Assembly (NCBI RefSeq): GCF_028550415.1
Contig: NZ_JAQQKX010000001.1
Location: 434,001-498,000 of the forward strand
Direction: 5' to 3'
DNA: 64,000 nt
Source: Asticcacaulis aquaticus
GTDB taxonomy: Bacteria; Pseudomonadota; Alphaproteobacteria; Caulobacterales; Caulobacteraceae
Every line of letters starts with the position of its first letter. Within the stretch, counting starts at the first letter, position 1. The notes below the pieces were generated by a model. The model was not told the DNA's origin and searched no databases. It saw nothing but the letters and a program-made list of their open reading frames with translations. Shown one piece after another: positions 29,190 to 37,466 of the stretch. Both the position numbers and the translations under genes were made by a program.

Positions 29190-29197
29190 CCCGGGGT

Positions 29198-29233
29198 GGC
29201 CTGATCGGCACCTCATGCCCCCCCGATCAGGCC
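29198..29233. terminator. Shared hairpin between convergent genes
   Basis: An 11-bp stem GGCCTGATCGG/CCGATCAGGCC with a 14-base loop lies between the secreted-protein gene and pleD. No clear T-run, so termination strength is uncertain; it overlaps the last codons of pleD. Confidence 0.4.
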
Positions 29234-30591
29234 GCTCTCAGCACGACCTTGTTGCGGCCGGCGCGCTTGGCCTCATAGACCGCTTCGTCGGCGCGTTTGA
29301 GCATGGCCTCGATCGAGTCGCCCAGTCCCGTCAGGGTGGCGACGCCGACGCTGACGGTGACGTCCAAAGTCCGCCCGTCGGCCAGCGCAAACGGCGCAGC
29401 CGCGACCTGCGACCTGACGCGTTCGGCGATAATCCGGGCACTGTCGGAATCGGTGTCCGGCATGATGACCACGAACTCTTCGCCCCCCATGCGGCAGGGC
29501 ATGTCGATGGCGCGGACATTGATCCCCAGACGACCGGCGAACTCCCTCAGCACCTCGTCCCCGGCATCATGACCGAAGCTGTCATTGACGCGCTTGAAAT
29601 GGTCGATATCGAGCAGCAGGACCGACACCTCCTCGTCCGTCTTTAGGTGCCGACGCATCAGTTGCGCCAGTTGCATATCCATATAGCGGCGGTTGTTCAG
29701 GCCGGTCAGCGGATCGGTCACCGCCAGCTCCAGCGACTTGTCGAGACTGGTGCGCAGGAAATCGGCATAGCGCTTGCGGCGGATCTGGGTCCGCGCCCGC
29801 GCGATCAGTTCCAGCGAATCGACGGGCTTCGGCAGCACGTCGTTGACACCCAGCTCCAGCGCCTTGAGCAGGACCGGACGGTCGTCGGCATTGAAAATCC
29901 CAAGCACCGGGGTCTGGCGCGTCGCCTCGCTGGAACGCAGTTGTGCGACGAAACGCAGGGCGTCGAAGGCTCGCACGGTCAGGTTCAGCACCAGAAGATC
30001 GACACGTCCCGCGGCGATTTTCAGCGCCGCCTGCGGATCGGTCTCGTAGGCACACCGGTGCGTAGCACCCAGGGCGTGCATCAGGCGTTCGGCCTGACGC
30101 GGATTGTCGTCGATGATCAGGACATTGCCGGTGGCGGTGATCTGACGCTGAAGTTGCGCCGCGTCGAACAGGCCCATGCGGCGCGACGAGGCCTCGCGCT
30201 GACGCAGTTCGTCGAACATCTGCTTGAGGCGGACCAGCGCCTTCAGCCGCGCGAACAGGATGACATCGTCCACCGGCTTGGTCAGGAAGTCGTCGGCCCC
30301 GGCCTCAAGGCCCGACAGGCGGTCTTCGCGGCCGTCGAGCGCCGTGATCAGGATGATGGGGATATGACGGGTCGCCGGGTGTTCTTTAAGCTGCCGCGTG
30401 ACTTCGTAACCGTCCAGCTCCGGCATCATGACGTCGAGCAGGATCAGGTCGGGCGGATCATTGACGGCGATATCCAGCGCCTCGTGCCCCGAATGGGCGA
30501 CGACCACTTCGTAATAGTCGGCCTCAAGCTTGGCCTGCAACAGGCGGACATTGGCCGGGATATCGTCGACGACCAGAATCTTGGCGCTCAT
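29227..30591 (-). CDS. pleD: Response regulator diguanylate cyclase PleD
   Basis: A 454-residue protein, the same length as PleD of Caulobacter. Two receiver domains: the first with VVDD and phospho-acceptor Asp53 (LILLDVMMPE), the second degenerate (about 155-275). The C-terminal GGDEF domain has an active GGEEF motif near residue 370, and a product-inhibition site RxxD (RAID) lies a few residues before it. It makes cyclic di-GMP when phosphorylated and localises to the stalked pole during development. It follows divK by 19 bases, the order known from Caulobacter. Confidence 0.95.
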   Translation of the reverse strand: MSAKILVVDDIPANVRLLQAKLEADYYEVVVAHSGHEALDIAVNDPPDLILLDVMMPELDGYEVTRQLKEHPATRHIPIILITALDGREDRLSGLEAGADDFLTKPVDDVILFARLKALVRLKQMFDELRQREASSRRMGLFDAAQLQRQITATGNVLIIDDNPRQAERLMHALGATHRCAYETDPQAALKIAAGRVDLLVLNLTVRAFDALRFVAQLRSSEATRQTPVLGIFNADDRPVLLKALELGVNDVLPKPVDSLELIARARTQIRRKRYADFLRTSLDKSLELAVTDPLTGLNNRRYMDMQLAQLMRRHLKTDEEVSVLLLDIDHFKRVNDSFGHDAGDEVLREFAGRLGINVRAIDMPCRMGGEEFVVIMPDTDSDSARIIAERVRSQVAAAPFALADGRTLDVTVSVGVATLTGLGDSIEAMLKRADEAVYEAKRAGRNKVVLRAA

Positions 30592-30610
30592 GTGATCCCC
30601 CTTGCCAAAC

Positions 30611-30979
30611 CTACGCTAAATAACGTCGGACGGTTTCGAGGAAATGCGACACCGAGATCGGCTTCGAGATATAGGCCTCGCAACCACCTTCGCGGATACG
30701 TTCCTCATCGCCCTTCATGGCAAAGGCCGTCACCGCTATAACCGGGATATGCGACAGTTCATCGTCCTCTTTCAGCCACTTGGTGACTTCAAGGCCGGAA
30801 ATTTCGGGCAACTGAATATCCATGAGGATCAGGTCCGGGCGATGCTTGCGCGCCAGCGCCAGCGCGGAGAGCCCTTCCCCGGTCTGCAGCGTGTCATAGC
30901 CCTGCGCGTCCAGCAGGTCATGAAACAGCTTCATGTTCAATTCGTTGTCCTCGACGATGAGGACCTTCTTTGCGGTCAT
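30611..30979 (-). CDS. divK: Single-domain response regulator DivK
   Basis: A 122-residue lone receiver domain. It begins [20 protein letters not shown], has the phospho-acceptor Asp54 in [10 protein letters not shown] and ends with [17 protein letters not shown], nearly identical to Caulobacter DivK. DivK relays signals from PleC/DivJ to the CtrA pathway and controls asymmetric division. The ATG at 30979 is used; an upstream TTG would add five residues. It is the first gene of divK-pleD. Confidence 0.96.
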   Translation of the reverse strand: MTAKKVLIVEDNELNMKLFHDLLDAQGYDTLQTGEGLSALALARKHRPDLILMDIQLPEISGLEVTKWLKEDDELSHIPVIAVTAFAMKGDEERIREGGCEAYISKPISVSHFLETVRRYLA

Positions 30980-31221
30980 TACAAGCGTATCCAATGCGGT
31001 CGCGCCTTACAGGAAGTTGCCCGGCGGCCCGCGATTCGAGGCTCTGTCGGACGGTATGGCCATTGACCTTAGCGGAACTGTCTTAAGCCGAGGTGAAAAG
31101 GAAGAAAACAAAAGGTAAAGGCGGCAAGTTTTCCACCTCCTCATATGGTGACGCACACTTCGTTTGAAAGCGGGGGCTTTTTGGTTATAAGCGCCTATCG
31201 TTCAATTCAAGGAACCCTGAC

Positions 31222-31683
31222 ATGTCGAAAACCGAAGCCCGTCTGGCCGAACTGGGCATCACCCTGCCCGTGCCGACCGCCCCCGTCGCCAACTACGTGC
31301 CCTTCGTGCGCAGCGGCAACACGGTCCATATTTCGGGTCAGTTGTCGAACGACGGCTCGGGCCGCTTCAAGGGCACGGTCGGCGTCGATGTCAGCCCCGA
31401 AGAGGCGACCGAAGCGGCGCGCGTCTGCGGCATCAATCTGCTGGCGCAGATGAAGGCCGCGGCCGGTGGCGATCTCGACAATGTCGTGCGCGTGGTGAAA
31501 CTGGGGGCTTTTGTGCAGGCCGGTCCGGACTTCTACGCCATCCCTCAGGTCGTCAACGGCTGCTCGGACCTGATGGTCGAGGTGCTGGGCGACGCCGGTC
31601 GCCACGCCCGCTCGGCGGTCGGCATCTACAAGATCCCGCTCGGTTTCGCGGTCGAAATCGACGCCGTGATCGAAGTGGCTTAA
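31222..31683 (+). CDS. RidA family (YjgF/UK114) protein
   Basis: A 153-residue RidA-type protein. Conserved features include VHISGQLSND, a helix LDNVVRVVKLGAFV, and HARSAVGI, whose Arg corresponds to the substrate-binding arginine of enamine/imine deaminases. The longer length (family core about 130) puts it in one of the Rid subgroups with an N-terminal extension. It likely hydrolyses reactive enamines from amino-acid metabolism. Ribosome site AAGGAA lies before the ATG. Confidence 0.9.
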   Translation: MSKTEARLAELGITLPVPTAPVANYVPFVRSGNTVHISGQLSNDGSGRFKGTVGVDVSPEEATEAARVCGINLLAQMKAAAGGDLDNVVRVVKLGAFVQAGPDFYAIPQVVNGCSDLMVEVLGDAGRHARSAVGIYKIPLGFAVEIDAVIEVA

Positions 31684-31690
31684 GGCTTAA

Positions 31691-31890
31691 ATCCTTCCCC
31701 GTTTACAGGGCCAAAACACCTAAAATCCTTCCCCGTTTACGGGGAAGGTGGCTGCGAGGGACGAGCAGACGGAAGGGGGAGGATGTTTCCACGCCCCACA
31801 TCTGAGTTCGTTGTATCTGAAGCTTTCCCCCTTCCGACGCTCAAATGCTTTCGCATTTGTTCGCCAACTTCCCCGTAAACGGGGAAGGAT
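31691..31890. repeat. Inverted pair of palindromic repeats, TTCCCCGTTTACGGGGAA type
   Basis: Left element contains CTTCCCCGTTTACGGGGAAG, then GGTGGCTGCGAGGGACGAGC and GGAAGGGGGAGG. Right element is inverted: CCCCCTTCC, an AAATGCTTTCGCATTT hairpin, and CTTCCCCGTAAACGGGGAAG. A partial extra copy of the first hairpin arm is at 31691-31710. The plan matches 25900-26090. Confidence 0.7.
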
Positions 31891-31933
31891 GTAATTACTT
31901 GCGAACACGTCAGGGCAAATCTATCTATAGGAT

Positions 31934-33073
31934 ATGTCCCTGCCCGCCCTGACCGTCGCCCTGCACCGCTCGATCTCGGAGATCGATGCTACCGTATGGG
32001 ATGGGTTAAAAGACGACGACAATCCTTTCAATTCGCACGCCTTTCTTGAAACGCTCGAACAGACCGATTGCGTCGGCGAAGCGTCGGGCTGGCTGCCGCA
32101 CCACCTCAGTCTGAGCGACGAAACCGGCGCGATCCGGGGCGTCATGCCGCTGTATCTCAAGCTGCATTCGATGGGCGAATACGTCTTCGACCACAGCTGG
32201 GCCCAGGCCTATGAACGCGCGGGCGGGCGGTATTATCCCAAACTCCTGTCCGCCGCGCCGTTTACGCCTGTCACCGGCGCACGGCTGCTGTCGCCCGATC
32301 CGGATATTCGCCGCGCGCTTATTCGCGCCGCCGTGGACCTCACCGACAATAATGGCCTGTCGTCGCTGCACATCAACTTCCCCACCGACACCGAATGGGA
32401 AGAGATGGGCGAAGCCGGTCTGCTGCTGCGTCAGGATCAGCAATTCTGGTGGGACAATAATAATTACAACAGCTTCGACGATTTCCTCGGCGCGCTATCG
32501 GCCAACCGGCGCAAAGTCATCCGTCGCGAACGTCGCGACGTGCAGGCCGCCCTTGACCTGCGCGTCATCACCGGCGACGATATTACCGAAACGCACCTCG
32601 ATCAGCTGCACGCCTTCATCGAGAATACCTATGACCGCAAGTGGGGCGCGCCCTATCTGACGCGCGACTTCTTCTCACTTATTACCGAACGGATGCGTGA
32701 GCGTATCATACTGGTCTTTGCCTATGACGGCGATGAGGCCGTGGCGGGAGCCATCAACTATGTCGGCGGCGATACGCTTTACGGGCGCCAGTGGGGCGCG
32801 ACCGTCGAGGTGCCGTTCCTGCATTTCGAGGTCTGCTATTATCAGGCCATCGACTACGCCATCGCCCACGGGCTGAAACGCGTCGAAGCGGGTACGCAGG
32901 GCGAGCACAAGATTTCGCGCGGCTACCTGCCCCACTCGGTCTATTCGGCGCATCATATCCGCGACGAAGCCCTGCGCGCCCCGGTCGCGCGTTATCTGCT
33001 GCAGGAGCGCATGGCGGTTATGGAACAGATGCAGAGGCTGGAAGCCGAGGGCTCCCCCTTCAAAAAGGCATGA
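31934..33073 (+). CDS. GNAT/FemAB-like protein (DUF482 type)
   Basis: A 379-residue protein of the peptidoglycan-biosynthesis/recognition (DUF482) type with two acetyltransferase-like halves. Signatures: DDDNPFNSHAFLETLE near the start, PLYLKLHSMGEYVFDHSWA and, in the second half, SANRRKVIRRERRDV and KRVEAGTQGEHKISRGYLP. The family is thought to acylate amino groups, but substrates are untested. No neighbours indicate its job. A strong terminator follows. Confidence 0.85.
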   Translation: MSLPALTVALHRSISEIDATVWDGLKDDDNPFNSHAFLETLEQTDCVGEASGWLPHHLSLSDETGAIRGVMPLYLKLHSMGEYVFDHSWAQAYERAGGRYYPKLLSAAPFTPVTGARLLSPDPDIRRALIRAAVDLTDNNGLSSLHINFPTDTEWEEMGEAGLLLRQDQQFWWDNNNYNSFDDFLGALSANRRKVIRRERRDVQAALDLRVITGDDITETHLDQLHAFIENTYDRKWGAPYLTRDFFSLITERMRERIILVFAYDGDEAVAGAINYVGGDTLYGRQWGATVEVPFLHFEVCYYQAIDYAIAHGLKRVEAGTQGEHKISRGYLPHSVYSAHHIRDEALRAPVARYLLQERMAVMEQMQRLEAEGSPFKKA

Positions 33074-33106
33074 AAAAAGCCGCCGGGATGAACCGGCGGC
33101 GTTTTT
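33074..33106 (+). terminator. Rho-independent terminator of the DUF482 gene
   Basis: An 8-bp GC stem GCCGCCGG/CCGGCGGC (33079-33086 with 33093-33100) is followed by GTTTTT directly after the stop. Upstream AAAAAA makes it usable in both directions, so it may also end the micro-ORFs on the other strand. Confidence 0.85.
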
Positions 33107-33125
33107 GGGTACGCTGTTTCGCTAA

Positions 33126-33200
33126 TTAAGCGACCGGCAGACGGTGCGCAAAGGCCCAGGTCTTGAGGGCGCGTGCAACAGCTTTGGTCAGGGTTTTCAT
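33126..33200 (-). CDS. Micro-ORF 2, 24-residue cationic peptide
   Basis: ATG at 33198-33200 to TAA at 33126 encodes MKTLTKAVARALKTWAFAHR followed by LPVA: five basic residues, amphipathic and with no acidic residue. Start is preceded by AAAAGAG. It lies 33 bases after micro-ORF 1 and resembles it (Lys, then Ala-rich helix, ending FA). A terminator usable on this strand follows. Small peptides this short are hard to prove from sequence alone. Confidence 0.4.
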   Translation of the reverse strand: MKTLTKAVARALKTWAFAHRLPVA

Positions 33201-33232
33201 CGTTTTACTCTTTTCAGTTTACAGTGAGATCG

Positions 33233-33307
33233 TTAGTTCGACGCCGAAAACGGCGCAAAACCGAAGGCCAGCAAGGCCGCCATGAATTTTTCGATCATCT
33301 TTTCCAT
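33233..33307 (-). CDS. Micro-ORF 1, 24-residue hydrophobic peptide
   Basis: ATG at 33305-33307 to TAA at 33233 encodes MEKMIEKFMAALLAFGFAPF then SASN. GGAG lies 8 bases upstream; an ATG two codons earlier is too close to it. The helix MAALLAFGFA is hydrophobic and could insert in a membrane. With micro-ORF 2 it looks like a tandem pair on one short transcript. Confidence 0.45.
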   Translation of the reverse strand: MEKMIEKFMAALLAFGFAPFSASN

Positions 33308-33530
33308 TGTCATATCTCCACACACAAAGGGTTTTCAAAGGTCGGACGCGAGTGCCGGATTGATCGGTTCGGCGCTTCAACTTTAAGCCTTTCGGCATCT
33401 GACAACGCTGTCATAGCAAATTTTGCACCTGCGAGAAAGCCCCTTGCCGGTCACATTTGATATTATTTATTGTAACGCTTCGTGTGGAAGGCGAGTTCGT
33501 GGTATTCATCTTTCCAAAAGGAATATGAGG

Positions 33531-33878
33531 ATGGAACGCTACACGACCTATGCCGCCTTTTTCGATTTCTACCTGAGCGAACACGACAAACCGGCGACCC
33601 GCGCCCTGCACTACCTCGGCTCTACGTTCGGGATTACCGCCCTGATACTGACGGTCGCGCAACGGCAGCCCCTGTGGTTGCTGGCAGGCCTTGGGACCGG
33701 TTACGGCTGTGCGTGGGCGGCGCATTTCTTCGTCGAGAAGAACCGCCCGGCGACCTTCACCTATCCCCTGTGGTCGTTTATCGGCGACTATCACATGTTC
33801 GGTCTGTGGCTGAGTGGGCGCCTGCCTGAACGCCTGAAAAGGTTCAGATCAACGCCCGGAACCACGCCTCAAGGCTGA
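33531..33878 (+). CDS. Mpo1-like (DUF962) membrane protein
   Basis: A 115-residue protein with the DUF962 layout: ALHYLGSTFG, two hydrophobic helices, then WAAHFFVEKNRPATF and GDYHMFGLW. The conserved histidines match those of yeast Mpo1, an iron-dependent dioxygenase that oxidises 2-hydroxy fatty acids. Bacterial members are untested. AAAGGA is better spaced for the ATG at 33531 than for the one at 33525. Its 3' end overlaps the convergent atp12 gene by 35 bases. Confidence 0.85.
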   Translation: MERYTTYAAFFDFYLSEHDKPATRALHYLGSTFGITALILTVAQRQPLWLLAGLGTGYGCAWAAHFFVEKNRPATFTYPLWSFIGDYHMFGLWLSGRLPERLKRFRSTPGTTPQG

Positions 33879-34590
33879 TCGCCTGCGCTTTCATATGGGC
33901 CGCCCGCTGAACGGCCTCGGCGTCATCGCCCCAGGTTTCCATCTGGAAGGCCTCACCGATGCGCGAGGCGTCAAAGGCCGCCTCGCCCGACAAGCGCCCC
34001 TTCCACAGGGCCAGGGCCAGAGCCACCGACCCCAACAGAGGGATGGCCACTAGCAAACCGGCACGTGTGTAGATATCGACCTCGCGAATCAATGATTGAA
34101 CGCCATTGATGGTCGCTACCGGTTGCGCCTGGTGCATCAGGCTCTTTTGCTGAACGAATTCAATACCTAACTCGGCCTTGCTCCAGTCTATGATCGGTTG
34201 CCACGCCGCCGTTTCCCGCTCGATCAAGGCCTGAGGATAGTCCGCCGGATAGCAAACCAGATCGGTCTCGGAAAAGCGCGCCGCCTCGGCCAGAGCCGCG
34301 TCGAGGCCGCTTTCCATATGATCCATCGCCGCAAAACCAAGCCGCGTCAGAGGCATCGACGTGAAGTCGACATAGTCCTCGACCGTCTCCCACTCGCGCC
34401 CGACCAAGGCCGCCAGCGCGAAATTCGGCAGGACCAGTATCTGCCCCAAAGGCGTTTTGACGGGACGGCCATCGAGGTTGACGCCATAGCCGCCGGACGT
34501 GGCGGCGATCTCGACAGACGTCCAGAAGCGCTTGGGCTTATGACCGACCTGATCGGTACGTTTGGACGGGGCTTCGGCTTTGTAGGTCAT
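33844..34590 (-). CDS. ATP12 family F1-ATPase assembly chaperone
   Basis: A 248-residue ATP12-type protein. Key stretches: RFWTSVEIAATSGGYGVNLDGRPVKTP near the N-terminus, then MPLTRLGFAAMD and ETDLVCYPAD. Mitochondrial Atp12 binds the F1 alpha subunit during assembly; alphaproteobacterial homologues are presumed to do the same. ATG at 34590 begins MTYKAEAPS; the longer frame to 34671 runs into a repeat. It follows the HAD and rluC genes on the same strand, a common alphaproteobacterial arrangement. Confidence 0.9.
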   Translation of the reverse strand: MTYKAEAPSKRTDQVGHKPKRFWTSVEIAATSGGYGVNLDGRPVKTPLGQILVLPNFALAALVGREWETVEDYVDFTSMPLTRLGFAAMDHMESGLDAALAEAARFSETDLVCYPADYPQALIERETAAWQPIIDWSKAELGIEFVQQKSLMHQAQPVATINGVQSLIREVDIYTRAGLLVAIPLLGSVALALALWKGRLSGEAAFDASRIGEAFQMETWGDDAEAVQRAAHMKAQAISLEAWFRALI

Positions 34591-34609
34591 GAAAATATCT
34601 CGTAGCAAT

Positions 34610-34733
34610 CCCTTCGCCCCTACGGGGAGAGGGTGGCGCGTTAGCGCCAGGTGAGGGGGAGTAACAGCCACCGAAGCAGCCCCCTCACCCCAACCCTCTC
34701 CCCCAAAAAATCAAAAATGGGGCGAGAGGGGGT
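34610..34733. repeat. Inverted pair of palindromic repeats between HAD and atp12 genes
   Basis: Left element CCCTTCGCCCCTACGGGGAG then AGGGTGGCGCGTTAGCGCCAG and GTGAGGGGG; right element is the inverse, CCCCCTCACCCCAACCCTCTC ending GGGGCGAGAGGGGG. Same family as 23386-23442 and 37288-37453. It lies within a likely operon, so it may affect mRNA stability. Confidence 0.7.
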
Positions 34734-35402
34734 TTATGCCAATACCGGCACGAACGCTTCAAGCGACCGTTCCAGTGCCTTGAAATCGTGCACGATTTCA
34801 TGGGCTCCGGCGTCCTGCAATTCTTCGACTGTATGAAAGCCCCACGACACACCGATGGCATGGACCTGAGCGGTGCGCGCCATGCGGATATCGTGCGTGG
34901 CGTCGCCGATCATCACCGCCTGATGCGTGCCCACACCCAAGGCGCTCAGATTGCACTGAAGCATATGCGGATGCGGTTTCGACGGGCCGTCGTCGGCGCA
35001 GAAGGTCACGTCGAAAATGTCCTTCCAGCCGTGGCGATCCACGATCCGCGTCACGCCGCGGCGCGAATTGCCCGTCGCCATGCCGATCAGCCAGTTGTCG
35101 TTCTTCAGTCGCACCAGCGTTTCGTGCGCCCCGGCATAGAGCGCCTCGGTGAAGTCCGGATCGGCATGAAAGGTGAGGAACGCATTCTGAAACTCGCGCG
35201 TATAGGCCGCCACGGTTTCCGGATCCAGTTCCGGTCGCATGGCCTGCAAGGCCTCGAACAACGACAGGCCGACGATCGAGCGCACCTCATCATAGGTCGG
35301 TGGATCAATATTGATCGCCTTGGCCCCTTCCACCGCCGCACGGTGGATCGAGGCGCGGCTGTCGACCAGCGTCCCGTCGACATCGAATACCGCCAGCCTC
35401 AT
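34734..35402 (-). CDS. HAD family phosphatase, phosphoglycolate-phosphatase-like
   Basis: A 222-residue HAD hydrolase. Motif I is FDVDGTLVDS with nucleophile Asp7 and acid Asp9; motif II is MATGNSRRG; Lys of motif III is in SKPHPHML; motif IV is GDATHDIRMA. An alpha-helical cap spans about residues 15-85. Substrate is likely a small phosphate ester. Its start overlaps the rluC stop by 4 bases, so the two are co-translated. Confidence 0.9.
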   Translation of the reverse strand: MRLAVFDVDGTLVDSRASIHRAAVEGAKAINIDPPTYDEVRSIVGLSLFEALQAMRPELDPETVAAYTREFQNAFLTFHADPDFTEALYAGAHETLVRLKNDNWLIGMATGNSRRGVTRIVDRHGWKDIFDVTFCADDGPSKPHPHMLQCNLSALGVGTHQAVMIGDATHDIRMARTAQVHAIGVSWGFHTVEELQDAGAHEIVHDFKALERSLEAFVPVLA

Positions 35403-36406
35403 CGGCGCGACGCCCGCGTCGCCTTGCGGAACGGTTCCGCCGAGGCCTCATGCTCATCGAAGCCGTAGCGATCGAACCCGGCCTGAATGACCGGATCGAG
35501 CGGCGCTTCGACGATCAGGGTACCGTTGTTCGGATGCGGAATTTCGATCCGGCGATGGTGCAGCTGAAGCCCCAAACCCTCTGACAAGGCTATGGATTTC
35601 TCGTCCTTGTACTTGGGATCGCCCAAAATGCAGTGCCCGATGGCCTGCATGTGGGCCCGAAGCTGGTGCGTGCGGCCCGTATGCGGACGCAGCGCCATCC
35701 ACGCCAGCCGGTGGGCGGCGCGCGAAATGGTCACATATTCGGTCTCGGCCGCCTCGGCGCCCGGCTCTTTCGGATCGGCTGGCTGGACGATTTCGCGGTC
35801 GTGGAAGCCCTTCTTGACCAGCGGCACGTCGATGACGCCCTCCTTGGGGTCCGGCGTCCCGGCGACCAGCGCCCAGTAGGTCTTGTAGGCCTTGCGTTTG
35901 GCGAAGGCCCCGGCCAGACGCGCGGCCGCCGACGGCGATTTGCCGAGCAGCAGCACACCCGAGGTATCGCGGTCGAGGCGGTGAACCAGACGCGGGCGCT
36001 CCAGCCCCTCGCCCCACGCCGACAACAGACGGTCGATATGGTTCTTGGTCTTGGTTCCGCCCTGCACCGCCAGGCCCGACGGCTTGTTGATGGCGATCAC
36101 GTCCTCGTCTTCGTAGAGGACCAGCGACTTGGCGTAGCGGACCTCCTGCGGCGACAGTTCGGCACGCTCGCGCTTTTGCTGATCCTCAGTCGGCGCGTCG
36201 GGCAGCGGCGGCACACGCACGGTCTGACCGGCGACCAGTCGCGTATCGGCCTTGGCGCGCGACCCGTCGACGCGCACTTGCCCCGAGCGCAGCAGCTTGT
36301 TGAGTTGCACGTGGTTGATATGCGGCCAGCGACGCTTGAAGAAGCGATCGACGCGGACGCCGTCTTCGCCTTCGGCGACGTAGAGGGTTTTGACTTCCTT
36401 ACTCAT
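35399..36406 (-). CDS. rluC: RluA-family 23S rRNA pseudouridine synthase (RluC-like)
   Basis: A 335-residue protein with an N-terminal S4 RNA-binding domain (about 15-75: GVRVDRFFKRRWPHINHVQL) and the RluA catalytic domain, where the catalytic Asp sits in HRLDRDTSGVLLL. The order and length fit RluC/RluD. RluC modifies three uridines of 23S rRNA; assignment of the exact sites is inference. AAGG lies before the ATG. The gene is 9 bases after crcB and overlaps the HAD gene. Confidence 0.88.
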   Translation of the reverse strand: MSKEVKTLYVAEGEDGVRVDRFFKRRWPHINHVQLNKLLRSGQVRVDGSRAKADTRLVAGQTVRVPPLPDAPTEDQQKRERAELSPQEVRYAKSLVLYEDEDVIAINKPSGLAVQGGTKTKNHIDRLLSAWGEGLERPRLVHRLDRDTSGVLLLGKSPSAAARLAGAFAKRKAYKTYWALVAGTPDPKEGVIDVPLVKKGFHDREIVQPADPKEPGAEAAETEYVTISRAAHRLAWMALRPHTGRTHQLRAHMQAIGHCILGDPKYKDEKSIALSEGLGLQLHHRRIEIPHPNNGTLIVEAPLDPVIQAGFDRYGFDEHEASAEPFRKATRASRR

Positions 36407-36415
36407 TTTACCTTC

Positions 36416-36784
36416 TTATCCGGTCACTTTCCGGACGATATACAAACCGATCATGACGGCGAAAATAGCGGCGACCGCCGAGCCTGCGGCATAGACGGTT
36501 GCGGTGCCGTAGTCGCGGCGCTCCAGCATCTGCACGACCTCAAGCGAATAGCTCGAAAAGGTGGTGAAGCCGCCCAGCACGCCAACACCCAGCAGCAGAC
36601 GGAGCTTCTCGTCTCCGCCCCTCGACCACAGCCACCCCATCAACAGCCCCATCAGGAGCCCGCCAACCAGATTGGCGGCGAAGGTGTGCCACGGCCACGG
36701 CTGCGTCGGCAAAACGCGCGACAGGCCGTAGCGGAGGCCTGAGCCCGCCGCACCGCCGATCATGACCAGCAAAAGATTGAACAT
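36416..36784 (-). CDS. crcB: Fluoride efflux transporter CrcB
   Basis: A 122-residue four-helix CrcB/Fluc channel that expels fluoride. It has the GGAAGSGLRYGLSR start, the N of FAANLVGGLLMG, and the GVLGGFTTFSSYSLE break in helix 3, including the phenylalanines that line the pore. Single gene, so the channel is a homodimer. No fluoride riboswitch is visible upstream. First gene of the crcB-rluC-HAD run. Confidence 0.95.
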   Translation of the reverse strand: MFNLLLVMIGGAAGSGLRYGLSRVLPTQPWPWHTFAANLVGGLLMGLLMGWLWSRGGDEKLRLLLGVGVLGGFTTFSSYSLEVVQMLERRDYGTATVYAAGSAVAAIFAVMIGLYIVRKVTG

Positions 36785-36855
36785 CGCCGCTCTTTACCTG
36801 TATTGGCTGTATAATTAAAGCGATAAGATTGAATAGACAGAATCGGAGACCGGTC

Positions 36856-37287
36856 ATGAGCCTTATCGGTGAGTACGACAGCAAGAATATCTTTGCGAAA
36901 ATCCTCAGCGGCGACATTCCCTGCGCCAAGGTCTATGAGGACGCGCGCGTCCTCAGCTTCATGGACGCCTTCCCGCAATCGAAGGGCCATACGCTGGTTA
37001 TCCCCAAGGTCAAGGCGCGCAACCTGTTCGACATCCCGTCCGAGCATCTGCAAAACCTGATCCATCAGACCCAGCGCATCGCCCGCGCCGTCAACACATC
37101 GCTGGAGCCCGACGGCATCCGTATCGCGCAGTTCAACGGCGAACCGGCAGGCCAGACCGTGTTCCACCTGCACTTTCATATCATCCCCTGCTGGGACGCC
37201 GGTAAGCTGAAAGGCCATGCCTCGGGCGAAATGGCGGCGATGAGCGATCTGCTGGAAACGGCGGCACGGATCAAAGCGGCCTTATAA
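36856..37287 (+). CDS. HIT family protein
   Basis: A 143-residue histidine-triad protein, with the motif HLHFHIIP near residue 103 supplying the His-x-His-x-His nucleotide hydrolase/transferase site. It begins MSLIGEYDSKNIFAKIL, typical for bacterial HinT-like proteins that hydrolyse AMP-linked phosphoramidates. GGAG is 8 bases before the ATG at 36856. It is divergent from crcB with about 70 bases between starts. Confidence 0.92.
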   Translation: MSLIGEYDSKNIFAKILSGDIPCAKVYEDARVLSFMDAFPQSKGHTLVIPKVKARNLFDIPSEHLQNLIHQTQRIARAVNTSLEPDGIRIAQFNGEPAGQTVFHLHFHIIPCWDAGKLKGHASGEMAAMSDLLETAARIKAAL

Positions 37288-37453
37288 TCCCTCTCCCTGA
37301 GGGAGAGGGTGGTGCAAAGCACCGGGTGAGGGGGAAATGTGTCCGAACCCTCGCATACTTTTTGATAAGAACTAATTTGACCATACCGGCACAACCGAGC
37401 GCGTTTTTGCCATTTCCCCCTCACCCCACCCCTCTCCCTCAGGGAGAGGGGGT
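37288..37453. repeat. Inverted pair of palindromic repeats between HIT and phosphatase genes
   Basis: Left CCCTCTCCCTGAGGGAGAGG with GTGGTGCAAAGCACCGGGTG and AGGGGGAAAT; right is the inverse, ATTTCCCCCTCACCCC then CCCTCTCCCTCAGGGAGAGG. This is the best-preserved copy of the family also seen at 34610 and 23386. The space between the arms (about 65 bases) contains no gene. Confidence 0.75.
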
Positions 37454-37466
37454 ATTGTAGGCTCCC

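Noticed and set aside
36785-36855. Fluoride riboswitch before crcB
   Set aside because: The short divergent gap is AT-rich and shows none of the riboswitch's conserved paired elements.
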